Assembly (NCBI GenBank): GCA_008921705.1
Contig: VFFE01007568.1
Location: 297,856-361,855 of the forward strand
DNA length: 64,000 nucleotides
From: Burhinus oedicnemus
Taxonomy: Eukaryota > Chordata > Aves > Charadriiformes > Burhinidae
Reading direction: 5' to 3'
Positions 38,301 through 48,009 of the stretch are shown here, in pieces. Every line of letters starts with the position of its first letter. The first letter of the stretch is position 1. The notes under the pieces are model-generated. The model worked only from the letters and a program-made list of their open reading frames with translations, ran no database searches and was not told where the DNA came from. The position numbers were made by a program, and so were the translations under genes.

Positions 38301-41300
38301 CTCCCTGGGAAAGAGTTCCACTTTTTCAGTAGCTCTGTGTAAAGACCACTCAACATTATGTCTCTGCACTGAAGGCTTCTGACAAAATAAGGTGTTCTGT
38401 GCTCAGAACTAGAGAGTGCAAGAAAACAAGACCTTTATTTAATTAAAAAAGTGAAAGATTTCTATTTTTTTGCTGGCTTCCTGACAGAATGAAATTTTGT
38501 ATTGGAAAAAGTTTTTGATAAGCCCATGCAAGTGTTAATTGCCTTATTATTAAACTCTTAATCTTGCTTGTAGACAGCCCCAGGTCAAAATCCCTACTCT
38601 GCTGGTTTGGACCTCTGCTAAATATTGTGCACTTTTCATAAACCAGAATGAATGATATATCTCATCACAAAGTAGGTTTTACGTCCTGGAGCAGAAATTC
38701 CACCCTGGATCCAAGGAAATTCTGCTTGAAAACAAGCTTTTTCCGCAAAATGTCTTTTTCTCCCCCGATATATACCAGCAGTCCCAAAGAAAAGTATCTT
38801 CCTCAAAAATATCCTAACTAGTTATGCAAACTTATTTTTTTTCTTTTAAAACTGGTTGGGTACTATATGTCTTCCAAAGTGAGACAACACACTGGAGTCC
38901 CAGATAATTTCATGTCATATTATCTCTAAGAAGTATGAACTAGCACCTGGCCAGTAAAGATATCTCACACTGGGGAAGGGAATGATGAGCTATTTTAGGA
39001 GGCTAATAAAACAAAGAAAAAACCTGAAAACTTTTTTCTGATATTTTGTAAAGAAAACATCATGCTTCATCAAAAGGAAAACAAATGCAATAACATATGA
39101 AGTGCTGAATATGCATTCCTCTAGCCTCCAGCAATTTTAAGGCGAGTTAAATTTTAGTCCTCAGCTGCTTGAGGGTGTTAATTTCATTCTCCAATTATTA
39201 ATTTAGAGAAAAGGAGATAGATCATGTTTGAATGGATATATCAAATCCATTCTAGCATCCAGGTTTGTCTCCTTTGTGTTTAACAACCCCACATTAGTAA
39301 TGATTAGTCACTTTTTTAAAGTCCTGCCAGCACTCTAAATGCATCACACACACTAGGGAGAACAATTCCAGTGATTAGGAAAACTGAAGCGTCAAAAAAG
39401 AGATTCATGCAGTGCAGCTGCAGAGACAAGGTCATGGAGGCAGAGTGATGCTCTCCTTTCATCGAAGGGAGCTGACGGTGAAACTGTTGCAACTCTTCTG
39501 CTTCTTTTCTGAGTGCTTTGTGTATGCAGCTCTTGTAAGTTTTCCAAGAGAAGTGCCTGCTACATCCCCAACATTCAGCAGCACATATATCATTTGATTT
39601 AAATGCTTTTGAACTATTAGTATGTGACATCTATAACAAAAATCTTCAGGCATATGCAAGGCTATAATAGACAAAAAACCACTATGGCTTCAGAATTCAT
39701 TATTGTTCACTCCTCAACATAACTTCAATAAGACTGCGCCTTCACGTATTGCATGCATATATGACAGCGTTGACAGTAATTAAAAACAAACATTCTTGGA
39801 AGGAAGGAAAGAAAGAAAGGGCAATACAAATGATGTTAAAGCACTGTATAAAATGCTTGAGAAAGAACCTAAAAAAAAAGGAAGTAGATATGGTTAGATG
39901 AACAATAGGAATTCCTAATACATAAAGCCACTCCAACTCAGAGGCTGAAAGCACGTGATGAAGAGGGGGAAAATGTGTGGGAGGTAGTAGACAAGGATAA
40001 ATGAATCAATAAGACAGAACTCAGGATCACAGCTGAAATGAAGGCACCTCTTAAATGTATTTGAGTTTCTCTACATTAATTTCTTACATTTTATATCTAT
40101 ACACTGTTCTTTGCAGAGATGCTTCCTTTCCAACACCCTTCTGCTCCAAGTGGCTGAACACCAGCCAGCTCTGCTCTGCTGGAGCTGTGCTCCCTCTCTA
40201 GGATTTGCAATATTAGCTCCAAGGCAGCAGCTACATACCGGGGCTTGCTCATTGTCCCATGGCTGGGAGCAGAGGTCCAACAACCACAGGAGAGGGCAAA
40301 AACCTTGCATACTTTGTAATACTCTAGTTGGAGGAACCACCAGTATTGAAGTGCATCCATTATTTTCACAAATATTCTTAACAATTGCTTAATATAATCT
40401 TCACAACTATGTTTAGACTGCAGCAGAGAGAAAGATTACACCATGATTGATATATATACTTATATATATGTAAATGTATATGGGGCACACATAGGTATAC
40501 ACACACATTATTCTTTGTTCCTATGGTCAGCTGAGCAATAGTTTTCCCTTTCAAAGGATTGTTTTGAAGCATAATATTTGTCTCTGAATGCTAGCAAGTA
40601 TGGCTGATCAAGAAGATGTGTTGACATAGGACTTAATTTAAATGAGTGAGAATCACAGGTTCAGCCTCCATCTAAAATGCACAGAGCAGAGACGCAGTGA
40701 GCAGTGCAATCATGAAGGTTATCTGCTGTCCAATATCCCGCACCAACAGACAAGTAAAAATACTATGGTACAAATACAACTGCCAAAGTTTGAAATTCCT
40801 GCCCTCCACAGATTGCAAATCCACATGCTTCTAGGTATATCATTACCTACCACATGCTTTTTTGATTTTAAGTTGGTTAGTAAAGAGCGTTTATTTATAC
40901 AGATGAATCGGTAAAGAGATTGAGTCTTTAAAAAGTGAAGTATTCTATTTGTAACAGACAATGTGGTAAAAATGCAACTATATTTATCCTGGAAAACAGG
41001 ATCATTTCTTACAGATTAACAAACAAATTCTCAGTCTTAGTTTTATGTCAAAAGCTGGTTTTGGGCCCCTTTACAATGTAAAAAAAAAGTTTCTACCACG
41101 ACTGTCTTCATGTAGATCTCCAGACAAAAGTTCTGGTACTGATCGCTGCTGTAGACTTACAAGAGACGGTAAAATTTCATATTAGAGTACTTTTAACAAA
41201 GAAGATGGATCTAGTTCTATGTTTCTTGCATCATAGGATTATTTAACTTATTTTAAACCTGAATTAATTACAATTAACCTTCTTGCATTTATTTTTTTAA

Positions 41301-41658
41301 TTGATAACTGAATTTAGGTGAAGATGTGGGAATCGCCTTTGAAGAAACGCTGTTCATACAGTACCAGAATATTGCTATAGTTGGGAGATAAGAGACAAGA
41401 TTCTCACCTTTTGTTGTCTCTTTAAACCTTTGTATGCTTCTGTCAAAGCAAACGGAGTCAGTCATTTATTGATATCAATAGGCTTGGGTCAAGCCCTCTA
41501 CAGAGGAACCATGGAAATAGGCATAGGATAGCCAACATGTCCCAGAAAAGGGCTTAGCCATTAATAACAGGTGGTATTTCTCATGCAAATGGAAGTCTGC
41601 TGGATTCCGCAAGAGACAGCTAAAATGGCAGTCATCTGCAGAATAATGAACAAAAAAC
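35313..41658. other. Gene-free stretch
   Basis: No gene recognised. A 104-codon minus-strand frame at 36855-37169 contains one hydrophobic segment (LQIMCALVTLASLIFYVYSV) but resembles nothing I know and has no context support. A (GGAA)n/(GAAA)n purine tract lies at 39798-39820. An alternating TA-rich patch (tatatatac...tatatatg) lies at about 40449-40480. The remainder is ordinary AT-rich DNA. Confidence 0.55.
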
Positions 41659-41680
41659 AAACCAACCAACCAACCAACCA
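41659..41680. repeat. (AACC)n tetranucleotide repeat
   Basis: Five to six units of AACC following a short A-rich run. It is a simple repeat with no associated gene. Confidence 0.85.
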
Positions 41681-42866
41681 CAAACAGAGAGGAAGCTTTG
41701 CTTTCTTAGATAGATGTCTTTCATAATTGCCCATTTCTGTCTTTGGGGCACCTAGAAAGAAGCTGACGTGTCTGTCAGGCATGCGTAGGACACTATTGCT
41801 GTAGTTATCCATTCCTCTCAACATAGCACTCACTGTTTTTTCAAGATGTCACCTGAGAAACGGAGGGTAACAGAGGGTAAGAGCGTGAGCTCTGCCACTC
41901 AGAAATACCTAGGCACACAGAGCCTCTCCATGTGCTGATGCCACCAAACCTCAGGGTCACTTCCAGAAGAGCCTTTATTTTGGTGAATTTTGCAGAGAGT
42001 GAAGTGACAGGCTGTCTGAAGTCATGAGCATCTCATGACACTACCTCCCGCACCCTCAGCATCTCCTGTTGAGCACATTTACTGACAGGGTCCTGCTGAA
42101 AACATCTGCACAAGGAGCAATGCTGCTTTTGTTTCCAGGCAGGGCTGAGGGATGATCGCTCGGGGTCTAACACAGTTTCAGTCACTCATATGAACGCTCT
42201 GCGAAAGGCAAGTGAAGCCCGGGGGAACATGTAAGGGATGCATTCCTTTATCAACTGTCTCCTTTCAACACCTTTGATGACCTCCTGTGTTTAAGCTTCT
42301 TGCTTTCCCCATCCAAATGCTGTGTTTTGTCCTCTTTTGATTCCAGACAGCAACTCCCTGAGTTAAAAACCACTGACTTATTTGTAACACAGCTCCAATG
42401 CATTAGCAGTGAACCAGACAGGACAGCATTTGTATAGTTCTTAGTACTGAGGTTCACTAATTTTTCATAATTTATAAGTTTAGCATTTGAAAAATGAGAA
42501 AAATATGTTTTTGTAGAAAGAAAAATTACCACAGCAATTACCATAGAAAAAGATATTAATGCAGAGGAGGGGAAAAGAAGACATGATAACATTCCTTGAG
42601 TTACAAGTATTGCAGATACATGAAAGAAAAATGACTTAATCAAAGATTCTGCAGCTCAACAAAAAATTAGAAAGAAAAATAGTAATAAGTCATCACAGCT
42701 ATAATGTTCAAACAAGAATCAATATTTTGTCTAAAAGTTTTCTATGAAGACAGGGTTGGGTTTTTTTAACCTCACAGCCCTCACCAGCAAGAATAGATTT
42801 CCAAAATGTCAAGTAAATCCTCCTTGCACAGGTCCTCTGGCCACAGAAGCTCTCTGCATCTTTCAA
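41681..42866. other. Gene-free stretch
   Basis: No recognisable gene or element. A minus-strand open frame of 130 codons (42251-42643) starts with a hydrophobic stretch but has no family resemblance. I regard it as a chance ORF. Confidence 0.5.
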
Positions 42867-42908
42867 TGTCCTATGAGGAACGGCTAAGGACTTTGGGTTT
42901 TTTCTAGT

Positions 42909-43184
42909 TTGGAGAAAAGGAGGCTGAGGGGTGACCTCATTGTTCTCTACAGCATCCTGAAAAGTGGAAGTGGAGAGGGAGGTGCTGATCTCTTCTCCCT
43001 GGGATCCAGTGATAGGAAGTGTGGAAATGGTTCAAAGCTGCACCAGGGGAGGTTTAGACTGGACATTAGGAAGCATTTCTTTACCCTGAGGGTGGTCAAA
43101 CACTGGAACAGTCTTTCTAGAGAGGTGGTCGATGCCCCAAGCCTGCCTGTCTGCGTTCAACAGGCATTTGGTCAATGCCCTTAA
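42909..43184 (+). pseudogene. CR1 ORF2 C-terminal remnant, frameshifted
   Basis: This frame starts within [10 protein letters not shown] and runs through [23 protein letters not shown] and [14 protein letters not shown]. These are the same C-terminal CR1 ORF2 motifs as in the copy at 34925-35251. It loses register after 'DAPSLPVC', where a 4-bp insertion relative to the sister copy shifts the frame. The natural ORF2 end around 43190 (sense 'aatatgctttaa') is therefore read out of frame. It has no start codon of its own and no RT domain. Confidence 0.88.
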
Positions 43185-43267
43185 TAATATGCTTTAACTT
43201 TTGACCAGCCCTGACTTGGTCTGGCAGTTGGACTAGGTGATCAGTGTAGGTCACTTCAAACTGAAAT

Positions 43268-43346
43268 ATTCTATTCTATTCTATTCTATTCTATTCTATT
43301 CTATTCTATTCTATTCTATTCTATTCTATTCTATTCTATTCTATTC
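43268..43346 (+). repeat. Perfect (ATTCT)n pentanucleotide repeat, 79 bp
   Basis: Fifteen complete ATTCT units plus four bases without a single interruption, directly continuing the CR1 3' end ('gaaatattct'). CR1 3' ends naturally carry short direct repeats that seed microsatellites. Here the tail has clearly expanded by slippage and stayed pure, unlike the interrupted tail of the sister copy. Confidence 0.97.
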
Positions 43347-43970
43347 AAAGCCCCGTTGCTTCTATCAACACCTGGATTGAAAAAAGCATTAACCTGAAAC
43401 TAGTTCTAAATACTGTGCCTTAAATTGTGTATCACCTGATACAGCCAGGGACACAGTCAGGGTCCTATGTCCTGTGGCTTCTGCCCCACAGCACCCCAGG
43501 CTCATTCACCCCACAGTTCTCACAGAAGTCCTCGTAGGTGGTGTACATTTCTCCCGAAAAAGGCAGGAGGGCCCACTTTGTGAGCAGAAATATCCAGCAT
43601 AAAGAATGTTCCTTTTTAATACATTTATCTTTTTCAAGTGAGTTAAGCTACTTTGTTTTTACCAGATCAAGGCGTCCATCTGTAAAAATTTACAACCTTT
43701 CAGTAAAATTTGAATTTTTCCAAATTTCATGATGAAATATTTTGTTTGATTGTGTTGCACTGTTGTTAGAAGTTAGTTCACAAGTTCCTTCACTATTTAG
43801 GGTAAGGAGGAGGATAGTGTGACAGAGTTGACAGCCAGAACTGAACAATGCAGTTGAACAGGTCAAATAGCCTCAAAAGCCTCATTAAAGAAAAGTTCCT
43901 CCAGCTGATTCCCTCTTTCCTGACACTGTATTATCTTGACACAGGTGGTATAAGTATATGTTAGACACGA

Positions 43971-43992
43971 AAAATAAAATAAAATAAAATAA
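43971..43992. repeat. (AAAAT)n pentanucleotide microsatellite
   Basis: About four and a half units of AAAAT. It resembles the repeat at 17396-17420. No element body is seen next to it. Confidence 0.85.
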
Positions 43993-46892
43993 TCTACAAA
44001 TTACTGGAAGTGTTAAGCCAAATGAGACTGCACAGAGAAACATACTTTACCAAAATATTTATAGCAGAAATGTATTATATGAATAATCTGATTGCCTATT
44101 TCTATTCTGTTCCACCAGAATGAGAATAAATAGCCTTTTGATACCCCCAAAAATTGCATAGTCCTGGAGTTCTATTCAACAAACAGAAAATAAAATAACA
44201 ACTAGAAATTTTTTTACTTTATGTGGTAGGTGTCATGAACCAGTTGTTGAGCACAACACCGAATACAGTTTGGTACCCATACATACTTGTAATGCATCTC
44301 CTTACTCCTTCCCAAAAACTATTTTCTTTACCTCTATCATATTTTAGAAGCCACAGCTACACCTCCCAGAGCTACCTATAACAGGAAAATAGAGTATTGT
44401 TCTTTTCTGCTCTTTGACTTCCTGTTCAAGGCTCAGGATTTCCCTTCAGCATATGAAAAGAAGTTATGAATCATGTAACACTTGCACTAGGTAAACCCAG
44501 ATAGTATGAAGAATCAGGCAATGCCTTTCTTTGTGTTCTGCCTGGCTTATCTCATCTCATTTTTCTAGTTGCAGCATCACAGCGATGATATACAGGCAAC
44601 TGACAGCCTGAGAAATATCCTGCATGTCTGACCAAAAGCCTGGGGCAAAGATCTTCACCTCACACCCTGAGGGGGATAAATAGTCCATCTGCACATAGGC
44701 TCAGGGACACCTACTGGCATATTTATGGAGATAAGTAAATCACTGTTAGTGTAAGACTGACTGCTGGCTACTTTCCACCCTCTGAGCAAAGGGGCCAGTG
44801 TCAGATGTCCCAGAGTTGTTAACCCTCATTCCACTTGGGCTGTTTCAGAGCCCACGCTCTTTTTATTAAGCACGAAGAGTAAAGTCTCCACATTGAGACT
44901 GTCTAGACAGAGGAAAAAAGCATAAAAACCTAAAGGCTTTAAAATCAGGAGGACGCAGTTTTCCTCCTCTCAAAATGTTTAGCTGTCATAGTTTTTCAAT
45001 CTCATACATCTGGGGTGCTTGAAAATTGTTATACCTGAAAAGGTGTGTGGATGGCAGGGCAGATGCCCGCCCCATCCCTACCTGTGAGTGGCTATGTTAG
45101 TGATCCCTTACCGATCACTTCAGAAACCAGGCTGTGCAGAAACTAGAAGAAGCCATAAGGTTCACAGTGAAATGGTGAGAAGGATGTCTGACAAGCAAAG
45201 GGAAGGAAGGGAATCTCAGAAATGGGTGCCAGTGCTCAGGAGTTCACAGTACACCCAAAGGAGTTAGACTGATGGGGAAAGTCCAGCTTTCAGTGTTTTT
45301 AGTAGCAGCTGGGAGTTGAGCATGGATAGAGAGAGACTGCAGGAGAAGCAAATGGCATGAAGTAGACGAGCGACAAGAGCAGCTTAATGATTACCTTTCC
45401 CTAGCAATCAAATGGGGGAGGCAGCCAAACGCAGCCCTGCAGGCTCCTTGCACAGCCCTCTTCTGTCTCAACCCCCCTCTAAGGAGCTGGGGAAAGCAGA
45501 GGTGGTGGGAGGAGGTAAGGCATATCATACTTAGGAGTGAAGTGAAACAAAGAGACTGAAAATCCAACACAGCTTTTCTCTTTCCCCCCGCTTCTCTCTA
45601 GTGAAAAGGACCCCACTCCTTTCCTTCCCTGCTGCCCCCTCCACTCCTGTAATCCCACTGGCAAAAGGGTAAATGGCAAAAGACTGGAGATGCCAAATAA
45701 GCCCTGTTGGTCCCAGCTATGACCATCAGCCTGGTGCTCTAAACCTCAAAAAACAAGCAGTGCAGTTCCCCTTGCTGGCTGAATCTCTCTCAGACAGAGA
45801 TTAGCACACCTATTCACACAAAAATGTACTTTCAATACTCAAATAAGATTATCTGGGCTGAACACTAGCGTTGCAGTTTGCCTGCATCCTAGCAAAATAA
45901 GCTTTGCAGACAACAGAGCAGTAACTAACATAGTCATTCCACTTAATGTTAGCAAAATTGTCTGGAGGTAACTTGTGTTTCGGTTGATTAGCACTATGTG
46001 AAACAGGAAAAGAAATATTAATGTCAGTTGCTGACCTTTACTCAAATCAGGAGATATCTCTGTGCTTGCCTATTTCTGTGTGTGTGCTTTGCTCAGTTAA
46101 TTAGGCTTCTGTTGAGCAAGAAATAAGAGAAAAAAAAATGTGATCTTATAGATGATTCCCACTGAAGTATTTTGTGCAAAGGGTTTATTACATTTCACCA
46201 GGATAAATGGTGCAACGTCTGCTTAGATTTCTTTGGCAACCTTCCTGCAGTCCAGCTTGGAAGTACCCAGCTCTCGCAGTTTCCAGCAGCTTCACGGGAG
46301 GCGCTCAGCACCTCTGCAGCTCAGCCCTGCTCTGTTACTCGGACATGAAGGAAGAGCCCGTGAGCAGGCAGCTGTGACACCTGCAATCTGTCAACCAGCT
46401 TTGCGCTTTGGCATCCAAACCAGTGCCAGTGCCAAGGGGTGACAGTCAGAGCAGTGACGGTAACAATTTATACTTTTTTGTCTGCAACCTAAATCTGATA
46501 AAGTGGCAGCCCGTAACAGTCCCCTGACGATCGATTTCCCTCTTGGGTCAAAGGAAATAAGCTCTGTAACTTTTAGACTAACAGTATGATGAAAGAATGT
46601 TTAGCTCATCGTAATGTAGTACTTCGCATTTCACATACATAACATTTAAATGCTAATGCATGTCTGATCTACTCATCAGATACTAGAAAATCTCTCCAGG
46701 TTATTCTGAACTTCTCCATTTTCAGCTCAAATACGGAGAGCGTCAAAGTGAAATGTTAGATGGGGGAGAAATGTAGCAGCTGGTACTGATTAACCATTAA
46801 TCATCAGAGAGGATGCCGGGATGGATTGGCTGATGGGCTCTATATGAATGGTGAAGCATGGTTTAGGGTGGGTGTTATAAGGGTGTTGTGGA

Positions 46893-46913
46893 ACAAACAA
46901 ACAAACAAACAAA
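46893..46913. repeat. (AAAC)n tetranucleotide microsatellite
   Basis: Five units of CAAA/AAAC. It is a short simple repeat about 400 bp upstream of the CpG island. Confidence 0.85.
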
Positions 46914-47311
46914 GGCTTTGATGGTAAATGAGATAAGAAAAGATAACCATGTTAGTGGAGAGTGCTAATTCTAAAAACTAAGAGAAGATAAATCTGGGAA
47001 GCTTTGGTTCCCCTCTTGAAACTTAGGAACCTCCTTAGGAGTTACTTTTTGCCTTGTTTAAAAAATACAAGCCGTGATTTAGGCTACATGTGTGAGCTAT
47101 TCTGCATCTTGAAAGGTTACTGCCAATACGAAGAGAGCAGATTTGTTCAGTATTTGTGGTATTAATGTCACAAAAGGGAGAGTTACAGGAATGAGTTGCG
47201 TCTGGCTAACTTCATTAGAAGTCTTCTGGTTCGTCTCAGGGTTTCTTCCTTTCCAGCTGCCTGTGAGCTCAGACTGGGAGCTGAAATTGAGGGAGTTTTC
47301 TATCTCCCTCT

Positions 47312-47484
47312 CCGTTTCTTCGGCCAGGAAAGCTGCGTGGTGGGAGGAGGGACGCCGAGGGGAAGACCGGGTGCAGGTGTCCCGGCGGGGCTGCCCCGGG
47401 GCGGGAGCGGCGCCTCTCCGGTCTGCCTCCGCCCGGACCTGCCTCCGAGCCCGGCCTCCCATCCCGGGGGAAATTCTAGCGGCG
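47312..47484. promoter_or_regulatory. Isolated CpG island, candidate promoter
   Basis: I count 20 CpG dinucleotides in 173 bp, with strongly raised G+C, in a region where CpG is otherwise rare. In vertebrates such islands commonly mark transcription start regions, including those of lncRNAs. It contains GC-box-like strings (ggggcggg at 47398-47405). Open frames of 112-121 codons cross it on both strands, but they are Pro/Arg/Gly-rich and compositional. A strong splice donor (GCG|GTGAGT) lies downstream at 48003/48004, giving a plausible untranslated first exon on the plus strand. Direction and activity are inference. It could also be a chance GC-rich patch or an unrecognised GC-rich repeat. 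Confidence 0.45.
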
Positions 47485-47997
47485 TGCTGAGCCTAGGTTT
47501 ACTGCCAAATCAGCACAAGGTGGCAGCATTTTAGCACACTTCTGCTGAGCCTGGGCAAGCTGTGACTTGCCAGCTCCAAACTCTTCCCGCGGACTTCGGA
47601 GGAAGGGAATCTGGAGGAGATAGGATGCAGGGGGAACTCTAAAGAGCTATAGGAACACTGCCTCTAGCTGGATAGACCTTATACACTGTGGGGAGCATGT
47701 GGAGGGCTGACTACAAAGTGTGCTGAACTACTACATCAAAACAGACCAAGAAAATCCTTGTCTTAGCACGCCAACGCTGTGGACTCCAAGAAGAAAGTTG
47801 TCCTTTCCAACTTAAAGGTGATCCCTGCTAGGTCTCTGCTTTCCAACTGGTGTTTCCCTGTGAAAAGCGTGGTTATGCTGCCCTGGGATGTCATGTCTCA
47901 GAGTGCTGTGGTTGGAAAAAAATCAAAGACGCGCTGGTTCTCCCTCTGCTTTCTGCCAGGTGGTGCGGAGTGGCGCTCCTTTGGAGGTGCCCTGGTG

Positions 47998-48009
47998 TGC
48001 GCGGTGAGT
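47998..48009 (+). other. Strong candidate splice donor downstream of the CpG island
   Basis: The sequence 'gcgcg|gtgagtg' is close to the vertebrate 5' splice-site consensus, with GT at 48004-48005. It lies about 0.5 kb after the CpG island, in the GC-richer tail of that block. A 92-codon plus-strand frame (47779-48057) crosses the site but resembles no known protein, so any exon ending here may be noncoding. Confidence 0.3.

Larger units (their letters stand above)
42867..43346 (+). mobile_element. CR1 LINE, 5'-truncated copy with ATTCT tail
   Basis: Plus-strand CR1 fragment running from 'tgtcctatgaggaacggcta' through the C-terminal ORF2 motifs and a short 3' UTR ('cttcaaactgaaatattct') into a long ATTCT tail. 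It belongs to the same subfamily as the nested copy at 34778-35255, about 93-94% identical by eye, but in the opposite orientation. Its 5' truncation point is within a few bases of that of the sister copy. It contains an extra T in the 'ggtttttt' run and a 4-bp insertion near 43150, both of which break the reading frame. Confidence 0.92.
43347..47230. other. Gene-free stretch
   Basis: No gene recognised. It contains an (AAAAT)n run at 43971-43992 and an (AAAC)n run at 46893-46913. A moderately GC-rich patch lies at about 46230-46440, with a 69-codon frame that looks compositional. Otherwise it is ordinary AT-rich sequence. Confidence 0.55.

Noticed and set aside
42251..42643. 130-codon minus-strand frame with hydrophobic segments
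   Set aside because: Hydrophobicity follows from T-rich codons; no family resemblance and no neighbouring exon evidence.
47097..47534. Open frames of 112-121 codons across the CpG island
   Set aside because: CpG-rich DNA lacks stop codons by composition; products are Arg/Pro/Gly-rich, occur on both strands and match nothing. The island itself is kept as a promoter candidate.
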